NCBI GenBank assembly: GCA_044347755.1
Contig: JBIKUE010000009.1
Coordinates: 1 to 64,000 of the forward strand
DNA: 64,000 nt
From: M3007 sp044347755
GTDB taxonomy: Bacteria > Bacteroidota > Bacteroidia > Chitinophagales > Saprospiraceae
Reading direction: 5' to 3'
A model generated the notes under the pieces. That model did not search any database, had not been told where the DNA came from, and was given only the letters and a program-made list of their open reading frames with translations. Position 1 is the first letter of the stretch. Each line of letters begins with the position of its first letter. A program made the translations under genes and the position numbers. Positions 35,235 through 44,115 of the stretch are shown here, piece by piece.

Positions 35235-37256
35235 ATGAAAAAACATCTCTTTACCACCCTTTTAGCCATCACAAGCACACTCGCCGTGGCTCAAAACGAC
35301 GCCTGGCATATTGTAGCCGATAATATCAATCCTTCCAAATATTACGGCATCACGGTGGCCAACGGCATGATCGGGCTGGTATCCTCGCCGGAACCGATGC
35401 GGGTAAAAGACGTAGTGCTGAACGGGGCCTACGACAATTATGGCCGGGGCCGCGTATCCAATATCCTGAAGGGCTTCAATTTCATGAATATGAACCTGGA
35501 TGTAGACGGCCGCCGGATCGGGCGGGCAGATATTTCAGGGTACAAACAGGTGCTGGATATGCGCCATGCCCAGTTGCTGACCACTTACGATTTGGGCGAT
35601 AAACTATCGGTCCGCCACACCCTCATGGCCTTGCGCCATTTGCCCTATTCCGCGCTCAGTATTGTAGAAATTACCGCCAAAAAAGACGTGATGATCACGC
35701 CCATGGCCGTGATAGAAGCGCCGGATATGCTGCAGGATGTGCGCAACCTGTATGCAGAAATTGACCGGCCGCACGTATTAATCCCGCTGCTCACCTCAGT
35801 AGGGAAAAGCCCCTCCGGCAAATACACGGTCGCATCCTCTGCCAGCTTTATTTTTGAAGAAAAACACGGCTCCGAACCGGATTTGATCCACGAGGACTGG
35901 GATTACAACATGCACCTGTTGAAATTCCATAAAAAATTGAAAGCCGGCGAAACCTATAAGTTCGCCATCGTCGGCACCCTTATTTCCTCCGCGCATACCG
36001 TAGACGCCCACAACGAGGCCGAGCGGCTCACCATTTTTGCCGCACTGGAACGCACCGAACGCCTGCTCAAACGTCATAATGCCGAGTGGGACAAACTCTG
36101 GGCTTCAGACATCACCATTGAAGGCGATGTGGATGCTACCCGCGACGTGCATTCTGCCATGTATCATCTCTACGCTTTCGGCCGGGAAGGAACCGCCCTG
36201 AGCTTGTCGCCTATGGGTTTAAGTGGTTTGGGTTACAACGGGCACGTTTTCTGGGATACCGAATTGTGGATGTACCCTCCCATGTTGCTACTGCATCCGG
36301 AAATAGCCCGTTCCTTTCTGGAATTCCGGTATCAATTGTTGGACGAAGCCAAACAAAACGCCTTTTCACATGGCTACCGCGGCGCCATGTACCCTTGGGA
36401 AAGCACCACCACCGGGCAGGAAGAAACCCCGGTTTGGGCGCTTACCGGACCCTTTCAGCACCATATTACCGGATGCGTGGGCTGGGCGGCCTGGCAGTAT
36501 TACCTGGTGACGAAAGATAAGGTCTGGCTGCGTGACCGCGGCTGGCCCATCCTGAAAGAGGTAGCCGATTTCTGGGCCAGCAGGGTAGAACGTGATGGCC
36601 CTGGCCAATACAACATCTACAACGTAATAGGCGCCAATGAATGGCAGGAAAACATAGACAATAATGCCTTCACCAACGGTATGGCAAAAACAGTACTGGG
36701 TTATGCCACCGATGCCGCCCGTGAGCTGGGCCTGCCCGCCGACCCCGATTGGGCGCATGTGGCCTCCAATATTCCGCTGTTGAAATTCCCTGACGGCGTT
36801 ACCCGCGAAAATGCCACCTACAATGGAGAAACCATCAAACAGGCCGATGTAAACCTGCTGGCCTATCCCCTCAAAGTCATTACCGATCCGGCCCAGATCA
36901 AAAAAGATCTTGATTACTACGAACCCCGGATGTCGGCAGAAGGCCCGGCCATGGGCAACGCCATCCTCACCGTTTCTGCCGCGCGCGCAGGCGATGCTGA
37001 ACGTGCTTACGGACTGTGGGTAAAGAGCTACAAACCCAACGAAGTGCCGCCTTTTGGTGTACTGGCAGAATGTGCCGGCGGCACCAATCCCTATTTCGCC
37101 ACCGGCGCAGGAGGATTCCTCCAGGCTACCATCATGGGCTTCGGCGGACTGGATATTACGCCCCAGGGTATTGTTCAATTGAAAACGAAGCTGCCTAAAA
37201 AATGGAAATCCATTAAAATCACGGGGGTGGGTGGAAAAACCTGGGAAGTACGATAA
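35235..37256 (+). CDS. Secreted glycoside hydrolase family 65-like protein
   Basis: 673 residues with a signal peptide (MKKHLFTTLLAITSTLAVAQ). An N-terminal beta-sandwich to about residue 270 is followed by an (alpha/alpha)6 barrel with GLGYNGHVFWDTELWMYPPM, HGYRGAMYPWES and GANEWQENIDNNAFTN. The last corresponds to the GPDEYHxxVDNNAYTN catalytic loop of GH65 enzymes (trehalose/kojibiose phosphorylases, acid trehalase, glucosylgalactosyl-hydroxylysine glucosidase). The glutamate is in place but the loop is atypical, so hydrolase rather than phosphorylase is likely. Substrate is probably an alpha-glucoside in the periplasm. Confidence 0.83.
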   Translation: MKKHLFTTLLAITSTLAVAQNDAWHIVADNINPSKYYGITVANGMIGLVSSPEPMRVKDVVLNGAYDNYGRGRVSNILKGFNFMNMNLDVDGRRIGRADISGYKQVLDMRHAQLLTTYDLGDKLSVRHTLMALRHLPYSALSIVEITAKKDVMITPMAVIEAPDMLQDVRNLYAEIDRPHVLIPLLTSVGKSPSGKYTVASSASFIFEEKHGSEPDLIHEDWDYNMHLLKFHKKLKAGETYKFAIVGTLISSAHTVDAHNEAERLTIFAALERTERLLKRHNAEWDKLWASDITIEGDVDATRDVHSAMYHLYAFGREGTALSLSPMGLSGLGYNGHVFWDTELWMYPPMLLLHPEIARSFLEFRYQLLDEAKQNAFSHGYRGAMYPWESTTTGQEETPVWALTGPFQHHITGCVGWAAWQYYLVTKDKVWLRDRGWPILKEVADFWASRVERDGPGQYNIYNVIGANEWQENIDNNAFTNGMAKTVLGYATDAARELGLPADPDWAHVASNIPLLKFPDGVTRENATYNGETIKQADVNLLAYPLKVITDPAQIKKDLDYYEPRMSAEGPAMGNAILTVSAARAGDAERAYGLWVKSYKPNEVPPFGVLAECAGGTNPYFATGAGGFLQATIMGFGGLDITPQGIVQLKTKLPKKWKSIKITGVGGKTWEVR

Positions 37257-37262
37257 CTGGCC

Positions 37263-37339
37263 GTTGGGCTGGTGCTCATTTTTTACTTAGAGTCTCACTC
37301 CGAGTGAGACTCTAAGTAAAAAATGAGCACCAGCCCAAC
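37263..37339. terminator. Perfect 37-bp-arm palindrome with 3-base loop
   Basis: Arms 37263-37299 and 37303-37339 are perfect complements around CCG. It begins seven bases after the GH65 stop codon, a strong terminator candidate. Confidence 0.85.
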
Positions 37340-37375
37340 ATATCCATTGAACAATTCCCCCAAACCAGAGTTTCC

Positions 37376-37484
37376 CCACATTAACCACATTAACCACATT
37401 AACCACATTAACCACATTCCCCACATTAATCACATTCCCCACATTAATCACATTCCCCACATTAACCACATTCCCCACATTCAA
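37376..37484 (+). repeat. CACATTAACC/CACATTCCC tandem words
   Basis: About eleven near-tandem copies of 9-13 bp words CACATTAAC, CACATTCCC and CACATTAAT run up to the bcp start codon. The same words occur at 33592-33652. Confidence 0.9.
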
Positions 37485-37486
37485 AA

Positions 37487-37939
37487 ATGTCCCACTTAAA
37501 AGAAGGCGATCTCGCCCCTGCATTTTCTGCCCTGAATGAAAAGGGGCAAACCATTAGCCTGTCTGATTACAAAGGCAAAAAACTGGTGTTGTATTTTTAT
37601 CCGAAAGACGACACCCCAGGTTGTACTGCGGAATCCTGCAGCCTGCGGGATGGTTATCCCAGGTTTCAATCTCAGGGCTATGAAATACTGGGCGTGAGTC
37701 CGGATTCCGTAAAGAAGCACGTGAAGTTTCAGGATAAATACAGCCTGCCTTTCAGCCTTTTGGCCGACGAAGACCACAAAGTGGCAGAATCATATGGCGT
37801 TTGGGGCGAGAAAAAATTCATGGGTCGCGCTTACATGGGCATTCTCCGCACCACCTTCGTGATCAATGGCGAGGGCAAGATCGAGCGCATCATTTCCAAA
37901 GTAGATACGGAAAACCATACCGAGCAGTTGCTGGGGTAG
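37487..37939 (+). CDS. bcp: Thiol peroxidase Bcp (atypical 2-Cys peroxiredoxin)
   Basis: 150 residues. Thioredoxin fold with the peroxiredoxin motif YFYPKDDTPGCTAESC: peroxidatic C46 and resolving C51 in the same helix, as in Escherichia coli Bcp. It reduces hydroperoxides using thioredoxin in the cytoplasm. The gene is flanked by word repeats on both sides and appears monocistronic. Confidence 0.93.
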   Translation: MSHLKEGDLAPAFSALNEKGQTISLSDYKGKKLVLYFYPKDDTPGCTAESCSLRDGYPRFQSQGYEILGVSPDSVKKHVKFQDKYSLPFSLLADEDHKVAESYGVWGEKKFMGRAYMGILRTTFVINGEGKIERIISKVDTENHTEQLLG

Positions 37940-38047
37940 ACGGTAGACGGCTTACGGTGGACGGTGGTGTTGCTTTTTAGATTCGTTTTAGACTTTAAGT
38001 AAGAAAGAAACCTCAAGGGCACCGTAAGCCGTCCACCGTAAGCCGCC
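37940..38047. repeat. Palindrome of TAGACGGCTTACGGTGGACGG words
   Basis: GACGGCTTACGGTGGACGG at 37946-37964 pairs with 38029-38047 at 18 of 19 positions; each arm contains extra copies of GGTAGACGG and CACCGTAAGCC. Same family as 16446-16490 and 19823-19862. It starts at the bcp stop codon. Confidence 0.7.
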
Positions 38048-38177
38048 CGATATTCAAAAAGTTATTTAGTTTTACGCCCGGACCTGTATGGGCGGCGAAA
38101 AGCAGTTGAATGGCGGCTTTTCGTGCTGGCATAAGGGGTTCATTTGTCAGCATTTCAAAAATCAACGAACAACATTC

Positions 38178-39173
38178 ATGAAAAAAATCGGAATTCTCCA
38201 CGGAAAAGAAAGCTCTTTTCCAGAGGCTTTTGTGGCCCGTGTTAATGCCAAAAATGTGAAAGGTGTAATGGCAGAACCCACCCATGTAGACGAGTTGATG
38301 CAGGGTAATCCAACACCTTATGCCGTAATGATTGACCGAATCAGTCAGGACGTGCCGTTTTACCGCGCCTATTTGAAAAATGCTGCGCTGAACGGAACTG
38401 CTGTACTAAACAACCCTTTCTGGTGGAGTGCCGACGAGAAATTTTTCAACAATTGCCTGAGCACCAAAATTGGCGTTCCGGTACCCAAGACCATTTTGTT
38501 GCCTTCCAAGGAAATGCCGCCTGATACTTCTGGTCAGAGCTTCCGCAACATGAAATACCCGCTGGATTGGGAAAAAATGATTGACTACCTGGGTGGTTTC
38601 CCACTATTCATGAAGCCTCATGCCGGAGGTGGATGGAAAAACGTGTATAAAGTAGAAAATTTCGATGAGTTTTTCCGCGATTACAACGAAACCAATACCC
38701 TGGTTATGTTGCTGCAGGAAGCCATCAATTTCGATGCTTACTTCCGATGCTATTGTCTGGGTGGCAAATATGTGCGCATCATGGACTACGAGCCACGTAA
38801 TCCACACCACCTGCGTTATGTAGCCGATCATAAAGTGAGCAAGGAACTTCGCCAGCAAATGCATGATCTGGTACTTCGTATCAATCAATACCTCGGCTAC
38901 GATTTCAATACTGTGGAATTTGCTATTCGCGATGGTATTCCTTATGCCATCGATTTCTGCAACCCTGCTCCGGATGCCGATGTCAATTCTGTTGGCGAAG
39001 AAAACTTCGAATGGGTAGTGGAAAACGCTGCCAATATGGCCATCGAAAAAGCCCTTGCCCACAAAGAAGGCGGCAATAACCTTACCTGGGGTCAGTACGT
39101 ACAAGATTCCGTTGTCGGAAAAATGTCGGCTATTGCAACAGAGACTAAGGCTGCCAAAGGCAAGAAAAAGTAG
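38178..39173 (+). CDS. ATP-grasp family protein, substrate unknown
   Basis: 331 residues from ATG 38178; the reading frame upstream to 38088 looks non-coding. The layout is ATP-grasp (RimK/glutathione-synthetase-like): an N-terminal Rossmann-like part, a PLFMKPHAGGGWKNVYKV lysine loop, LQEAINFDAYFRCYCLGGKY, and an acid-rich metal site VEFAIRDGIPYAIDFCNPAPD. Such enzymes ligate a carboxylate to an amine or thiol using ATP. The C-terminus is lysine-rich. The target cannot be named; no peptide or precursor gene is next to it. Confidence 0.72.
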   Translation: MKKIGILHGKESSFPEAFVARVNAKNVKGVMAEPTHVDELMQGNPTPYAVMIDRISQDVPFYRAYLKNAALNGTAVLNNPFWWSADEKFFNNCLSTKIGVPVPKTILLPSKEMPPDTSGQSFRNMKYPLDWEKMIDYLGGFPLFMKPHAGGGWKNVYKVENFDEFFRDYNETNTLVMLLQEAINFDAYFRCYCLGGKYVRIMDYEPRNPHHLRYVADHKVSKELRQQMHDLVLRINQYLGYDFNTVEFAIRDGIPYAIDFCNPAPDADVNSVGEENFEWVVENAANMAIEKALAHKEGGNNLTWGQYVQDSVVGKMSAIATETKAAKGKKK

Positions 39174-39369
39174 TGTTTGAGTGTTCGGGTGTTTGAGTTG
39201 GCGTTCGGCTTGGAATTACCACCAGACTCTGGGTATTGGTATTGTTCTAAATACCTCTGAAGTATTTAAAAAATAAGGGATGCTAAACAACAAAATACTC
39301 AAACACCTTACTGCGGCAGCATAAGACACCTAGCCGAACGCCAACTCAAACACCCAAACACTCAAACAC
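39173..39369. repeat. Palindrome of GTGTTTGAGT/CAAACACTC words
   Basis: Arms 39173-39210 and 39332-39369 match at 37 of 38 positions. The left arm starts on the last base of the ATP-grasp gene's TAG. Right of it CAAACACTCAAACACC words continue to 39382, the base before the lgt start. Confidence 0.8.
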
Positions 39370-39382
39370 CCAAACACTCTCT

Positions 39383-40543
39383 ATGTACCCGGATCTTTCC
39401 TATCTTTTTCACGACCTTATCGGAACGTCGCCCGATAATTGGTTGTCTATTTTTAAAACCTTCGGATTTGTACTGGCACTGTCGTTCCTGGTGAGCGCAC
39501 TGGTGTTCAATATTGAGTTGCGGCGCAAAGCCAAAGAAGGCTTTTATGTTCCTGATGTGGTGAAAATAACGGAAGGATTGCCGGCTACTATAGGAGAAAT
39601 CCTGTCGAATGCCGTGGCAGGACTGCTCATTTTCGGAAAAGGCATGTATGCCTACCTTCATTATGCCGAATTTCGACACGATCCTGCGTCAGTCATTCTC
39701 TCTGGAAAGATGCACTGGATTGGCGGTATTCTGGGCGCCGCTGCACTGGCCGGATTTACCTGGTGGGATGGTCAGCGCCGAAAAATGCCGGAACCAAAGG
39801 TTACAGAACGCAAATTATACCCACACGACAGGCTCAGTGAAATGACCGTAATGGCGGCCATTGGCGGAATACTGGGCGCCAAACTGTTTGATTTGTTCGA
39901 CAACTGGGAGTCCTTTATTCAAGACCCCATTGGTTCCTTAGCCTCCGGAGGTGGACTGGCCTTTTTTGGCGGATTGGTGATGGGATTTGTCATGGTAGTC
40001 TGGTATATGTGGCGCCATAACATTCCATTCTGGCCTACTGCAGATGCCGTTGCACCAGCTCTGACTGCCGGCTATGGATTTGGCCGAATTGGCTGCCAAC
40101 TTTCTGGCGATGGCGACTGGGGTATCGACAACCTTGCACCAAAACCCGATTGGATGTCTTTCCTTCCCGACTGGATGTGGGCATACCGTTACCCACACAA
40201 TGTACTGAAGGAAGGTGTGCCTATGGAAGGTTGCCATTTTGATTACTGCCGGGAGCTGGCCAATCCCGTATTCCCTACCCCATTTTATGAGGTAGTAATG
40301 ATGAGCATCATATTTGCCATTCTGTGGTCTTTACGCAGCCGCATCAAAACAGTGGGCATGATGTTCTTCATCTATCTGGGACTCATTGCTGTGGAACGTT
40401 TCATCATTGAAAAAATACGGGTGAACGTGGTACACGATGTGCTTGGGTTCCAATTAACGCAGGCTGAAATTATTTCTATTTGCCTGTTCCTCATTAGTCT
40501 GGGTGGCATGGTGTACGTGAGTAAGTTTCGGGACAAATCGTAA
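39383..40543 (+). CDS. lgt: Prolipoprotein diacylglyceryl transferase
   Basis: 386 residues, seven or so membrane segments. The Lgt signature YGFGRIGCQLSGDGDWG (arginine of GRIGC) and a C-terminal PTPFYEVVMM are present. Transfers diacylglycerol from phosphatidylglycerol to the lipobox cysteine, the first step of lipoprotein maturation. It would process the lipoproteins encoded elsewhere in the window. It is longer than Escherichia coli Lgt (291), as in other Bacteroidota, with extra loops between membrane segments. Confidence 0.85.
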   Translation: MYPDLSYLFHDLIGTSPDNWLSIFKTFGFVLALSFLVSALVFNIELRRKAKEGFYVPDVVKITEGLPATIGEILSNAVAGLLIFGKGMYAYLHYAEFRHDPASVILSGKMHWIGGILGAAALAGFTWWDGQRRKMPEPKVTERKLYPHDRLSEMTVMAAIGGILGAKLFDLFDNWESFIQDPIGSLASGGGLAFFGGLVMGFVMVVWYMWRHNIPFWPTADAVAPALTAGYGFGRIGCQLSGDGDWGIDNLAPKPDWMSFLPDWMWAYRYPHNVLKEGVPMEGCHFDYCRELANPVFPTPFYEVVMMSIIFAILWSLRSRIKTVGMMFFIYLGLIAVERFIIEKIRVNVVHDVLGFQLTQAEIISICLFLISLGGMVYVSKFRDKS

Positions 40544-40598
40544 AGCAGTAGCTTTTCATCGCGCACTTTGCGATCTTCGCGGTGAAACCTTACTTAGC

Positions 40599-42377
40599 AT
40601 GAAACGAATCTTATTCGCCTTCCTCCTGTTTCTCCCCTCGCTTGTACAAGCGCAACCGGAATTTGATCAGCGACTAAACTTTGATCAGATCAAAGAAATG
40701 CTCGCTGAGGGTATCAGTGACAAAGACCTGCGTAAACAAGCCCTGGCCTGGTATCATTGGGCGTATTATGACGAAGAACAAACCGGCCTTTCCGACTCTG
40801 CCTTTCAGTATCTGGCCCGAAGTGTAGATCGCTTTGGGAAGTCTGGTGATTCCCTGGCCTACCATCGTACCCGTGCCGATCTGGCTGATCGCATGGCCGC
40901 ACGTGGTCTTCACGATGAAGCCATTAAAATGCAACAGGATGCGCTGGCATTTTCTGAAAGAACCGCCAATCTGTACCTCAAAACTCATCTGCTGGCTCGC
41001 CTTAGTCGTATCTATTCAGATAAAGGCGATGTTCAAAAATCTTTGGTTCTACGCAGAGCTTTTACCAAGGAAAACCAGGCCCTGAAAGACACCGTACTGG
41101 ATATCCTGGTGGCCAAACACGAGGTAGAGCACAACGGAAAGATTGGGAAATATGCCATAGCCCGGTATGAAGCCTCCAGCGCACTCCGGTTGGCGGAGCA
41201 GATCAAACGACCTGATTTTATCACCTGGGGTCAATATTCCGTAGGCAAATACAGCAATTTGGATGGCGACTATAATATGGCCCTGTTTTTCCTGAAAAAA
41301 GCGGAAAAATCAGCCCCCAGGACCAATGTAGCACTTCGACACGACATCTGCCGGCAGCTATCTTCCGCTTATGCATCGCTGGACAGCCTGCAGCTGGCCC
41401 TTCACTACGCCACTCGTTCTTCAGAAATTGGCGATACCCTGCTTGCTTTGGAGCGTGAGGCCGCTTTACATCGGCTGGCTTTGCAATTTGACACCCGGGA
41501 AAAAAGAAGAGAAATTGCCCAACTGGAGAAAGAAAAAAGCGAAGTGGAAGAACAGTCCAAACAACAAAAAATTGGCCTGACTACGATGGGTGTTGCTATT
41601 GCGGCCCTGATTCTCGCAATGTTTGTAGTAGTGCGCGATTACAAGCACCGGATCCGAATGGATAAAATTGTTTCTGCTCAGCGGGAAGAGATCAACCAGC
41701 AGAAAATTCGGGCGCTCGAAAACAACCTTAAAATTGAATCCATGCAAAGTATGCTCGCTGGTCAGGAAAGTGAGCGCCAGCGTGTGGCTCAGGATTTGCA
41801 CGATAGTGTGGGTGGATTATTGGCAGCCGTAAAAATTCAGATGGAAACCATCAATGCCAAAAAGCCTGCACTGTCAAAAGACGAAGATTGGATAAAAATT
41901 CGAATGCTACTGGACGAAACCGTTTCCGAAACCCGGCATATCGCCCGGAATATGCAGCCCAGCGCTTTGCTGGAATTTGGGTTGGTTACAGCCTTGCGCG
42001 ATCTCACTTCCAGGGTTCATGGCAAGGGTATGCCTCAAATAACCTTTCAGCATTTTGGCGATTTCAGTGACCTGGATCGTGATCTGGCCTTAAATTGTTA
42101 TCGAATCATTCAGGAGTTGGTCCAAAACAGCCTTAAACATGCCAAGGCAAACGAGATCTTGGTGCAGATAACCCGCACCGAGGCTGAAATAGCCCTTCAT
42201 GTGGAAGATGATGGCAAGGGATTTAACCCAAATACCACCCAAAAAGGCATGGGAACAGATAATTTGGCCCGAAGATCACAGTTTTTAAATGCCGATTTAA
42301 GCGTTCAAAGCGCTGTTGGGCAGGGCACCAGCACTGTGGTAACCGTTCCTTTAACCAAAACTCAGGGTAAACCCTGA
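40599..42377 (+). CDS. Sensor histidine kinase with N-terminal TPRs
   Basis: 592 residues. Signal peptide MKRILFAFLLFLPSLVQAQ; helical TPR repeats to about 320 in the periplasm; one membrane segment at about 327-347 (TTMGVAIAALILAMFVVV); a coiled coil; then HisKA_3 with H401 in VAQDLHDSVGGLL, and an HATPase_c domain (YRIIQELVQNSLKHAKA, DDGKGFN, GMGTDNLARRS). This is the NarL/LytTR-coupled class that phosphorylates a LuxR-type regulator. No response regulator gene is adjacent. Confidence 0.9.
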   Translation: MKRILFAFLLFLPSLVQAQPEFDQRLNFDQIKEMLAEGISDKDLRKQALAWYHWAYYDEEQTGLSDSAFQYLARSVDRFGKSGDSLAYHRTRADLADRMAARGLHDEAIKMQQDALAFSERTANLYLKTHLLARLSRIYSDKGDVQKSLVLRRAFTKENQALKDTVLDILVAKHEVEHNGKIGKYAIARYEASSALRLAEQIKRPDFITWGQYSVGKYSNLDGDYNMALFFLKKAEKSAPRTNVALRHDICRQLSSAYASLDSLQLALHYATRSSEIGDTLLALEREAALHRLALQFDTREKRREIAQLEKEKSEVEEQSKQQKIGLTTMGVAIAALILAMFVVVRDYKHRIRMDKIVSAQREEINQQKIRALENNLKIESMQSMLAGQESERQRVAQDLHDSVGGLLAAVKIQMETINAKKPALSKDEDWIKIRMLLDETVSETRHIARNMQPSALLEFGLVTALRDLTSRVHGKGMPQITFQHFGDFSDLDRDLALNCYRIIQELVQNSLKHAKANEILVQITRTEAEIALHVEDDGKGFNPNTTQKGMGTDNLARRSQFLNADLSVQSAVGQGTSTVVTVPLTKTQGKP

Positions 42378-42817
42378 GTTTAAAACCCGGCTTTGCCCTG
42401 ATATTTCACAATGAAACTTGCCTGACTTTTGTGTTGGGCATTTCATGAACCGATTACAAACTTGCCCTACCCCCCGATTTTCATTCTTGTTGTTCTCGAT
42501 AAGCATTTTGCTATTTGATGACTTCGTTCTAAACCTTTTCTATTCCGGCGTAATGCTGAATCCAATCAAGGACGATCAAGTTGGTACACTTTAAAAACTT
42601 CTTCGTCTGGTTACTTATCCTTTAGGCAGATTTAACCGCCCGCCACTCAATGGAGTAGCGGGCGGTTTTACTATAATGTCACCGCTACGCGGTTTTTGGG
42701 GTCGCTTCGCGACGTTGGGCGGGGAGTTGGTGGGAATGAGTACTTTTGAGCTGCTGAGTTTGTGCCTGGAGTCCATTATCCCGGGATCAATTCCAGCGGC
42801 CAATAGACTTCCTGCCA
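42378..42817. other. 440-bp intergenic region
   Basis: No gene found. Apart from the terminator at 42634-42667 it holds two small hairpins (ACCGCTACGCGGT and GTCGCTTCGCGAC) near 42679-42712, and no word-type palindrome, unlike most spacers here. Confidence 0.5.
42634..42667. terminator. Intrinsic terminator
   Basis: AACCGCCCGCCACT pairs with AGTAGCGGGCGGTT (13 of 14) around 6 bases, followed by TTTACT. A conventional GC-rich stem with T tail. Confidence 0.75.
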
Positions 42818-43291
42818 ATGCAATTAACCCATACTCCTGCCCGAACATTCGTGGGTATCTCCTTGTCTATGAGTTTGCTAGACAACAAAACGGCTGAACT
42901 TTGGCAGCAATTTATGCCTCGTAGGCATGATATAGCAGGTCGGATTGGCTCCGATTTATATTCTCTTCAAGTGTATCCGGAAAGATATTATCAGCAGTTT
43001 AACCCAGCCACAGTTTTTGAAAAATGGGCGTTGGTGGAGGTGGTCCCAGGTACGGTTCCACCGGAAGGCATGGAGGTTTTCCTGCTCCCCCAAGGTGATT
43101 ACGTGATGTTTGTACACAAGGGCGATATCTCGGCTTTTGTTCAAAAATTGCAATATGTGCTACGGGAATGGATACCAACATCCGGGCTTTTACTGGATGA
43201 ACGACCACATTTTGAAGTGCTGGGTGAAAAATACCGGAATGGAGATCCGGAGTCGGAAGAAGAAGTATGGGTGCCCGTAAGGCAGCCTTGA
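42818..43291 (+). CDS. GyrI-like / AraC effector-binding domain protein
   Basis: 157 residues covering one effector-binding (SOUL/GyrI-like) domain: TAELWQQFMPRRHDIAGRIG, YSLQVYPERYYQQFNP, FEKWALVEV, WIPTSGLLLDERPHFEVLGE and a C-terminal SEEEVWVPV. This stand-alone form has no DNA-binding domain. Family members bind hydrophobic cations or antibiotics; here a ligand-binding or detoxifying role is possible. Monocistronic, with a terminator upstream. Confidence 0.83.
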   Translation: MQLTHTPARTFVGISLSMSLLDNKTAELWQQFMPRRHDIAGRIGSDLYSLQVYPERYYQQFNPATVFEKWALVEVVPGTVPPEGMEVFLLPQGDYVMFVHKGDISAFVQKLQYVLREWIPTSGLLLDERPHFEVLGEKYRNGDPESEEEVWVPVRQP

Positions 43292-43393
43292 ATATTTCAT
43301 CTCTCTTATTTTTCCAATTCTGCTGAACAACTTACTTTTCGGGCTGTTTTGAAGGCTCCACTCCTCAAGTTATTTACAAAATTCATCATAAAA

Positions 43394-44011
43394 ATGGCAT
43401 TCACCTTACCAGATCTACCCTATGCCCACAATGCGCTTGAACCGCATGTGGATACACGTACCATGGAAATTCACCATGGTAAACACCACGCCGCTTATGT
43501 CAATAACCTCAATGCTGCGCTTCAGGGCACCGAGCATGAGGGCAAAAACCTGGAAGATTTGTTTGCCATGATGAGCAAACTCCCACCGGCAGTGCGCAAC
43601 AACGGTGGCGGTCACTGGAACCATACCATGTTCTGGGAAATCATGGGCCCTAATGGCGGCGGTGCTCCAACCGGCGATCTGGCCTCTAAAATCAACAAGA
43701 ATTTCGGCTCTTTTGAAGACATGCAAAAACTGTTTGCTCAAGCCGCCACTACCCGCTTCGGCTCAGGCTGGGCATGGCTTTGCGTGGATGAGAACGACGA
43801 TCTTTTTATTACTTCCACGCCAAACCAGGACAACCCGTTGATGGACGTTGCAGATAAAAAAGGTCGGCCTATCCTCGGCCTTGATGTTTGGGAGCATGCT
43901 TATTACCTGCACTACCAAAACCGCCGTCCGGATTATATCACCTCCTGGTGGAACGTAGTGAATTGGGAAGAAGTTGGCCGTCGGTACCGCAGTGCCGTAC
44001 GCATCAACTAA
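43394..44011 (+). CDS. sodA: Superoxide dismutase, Mn/Fe family
   Basis: 205 residues from ATG 43394. Metal ligands H27 (EIHHGKHH), H77 (HWNHTMFW), D164 and H168 (DVWEHAYYLHYQNRRPDY). The STPNQDNPLM segment carries the glutamine that marks Mn-type enzymes. Cambialistic use of iron is possible in this phylum. Cytoplasmic by sequence. A terminator follows at 44033-44068. Confidence 0.95.
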   Translation: MAFTLPDLPYAHNALEPHVDTRTMEIHHGKHHAAYVNNLNAALQGTEHEGKNLEDLFAMMSKLPPAVRNNGGGHWNHTMFWEIMGPNGGGAPTGDLASKINKNFGSFEDMQKLFAQAATTRFGSGWAWLCVDENDDLFITSTPNQDNPLMDVADKKGRPILGLDVWEHAYYLHYQNRRPDYITSWWNVVNWEEVGRRYRSAVRIN

Positions 44012-44032
44012 ATCTCAGTTAAAATAGATAAA

Positions 44033-44068
44033 ACGGGGGCTGTCTGAGTTTCATCAGGCAGCCCCCGT
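44033..44068 (+). terminator. Terminator after sodA
   Basis: ACGGGGGCTGTCTGA (44033-44047) pairs with 44054-44068 (14 of 15), followed by TGTTTTA. Confidence 0.8.
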
Positions 44069-44097
44069 TGTTTTACCATTGGTTCTACCTATTTTTG
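44068..44097 (+). promoter_or_regulatory. Promoter of the membrane protein-lptC unit
   Basis: TTG (44068-44070), 19-bp spacer, TATTTTTG (44090-44097): a full match to the Bacteroidota consensus. The ATG at 44116 is 18 bases downstream. The TTG overlaps the last base of the sodA terminator stem. Confidence 0.7.
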
Positions 44098-44115
44098 TGG
44101 CCAGAATCACATGCT

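Noticed and set aside
37376..37484. CACATT repeats considered as a CRISPR array
   Set aside because: The units are 9-13 bp with no unique spacers of constant length, and there are no cas genes.
42676..42897. 73-residue frame upstream of the GyrI-like gene
   Set aside because: Overlaps the start of the GyrI-like gene in another frame and covers a hairpin-rich spacer; no family features.
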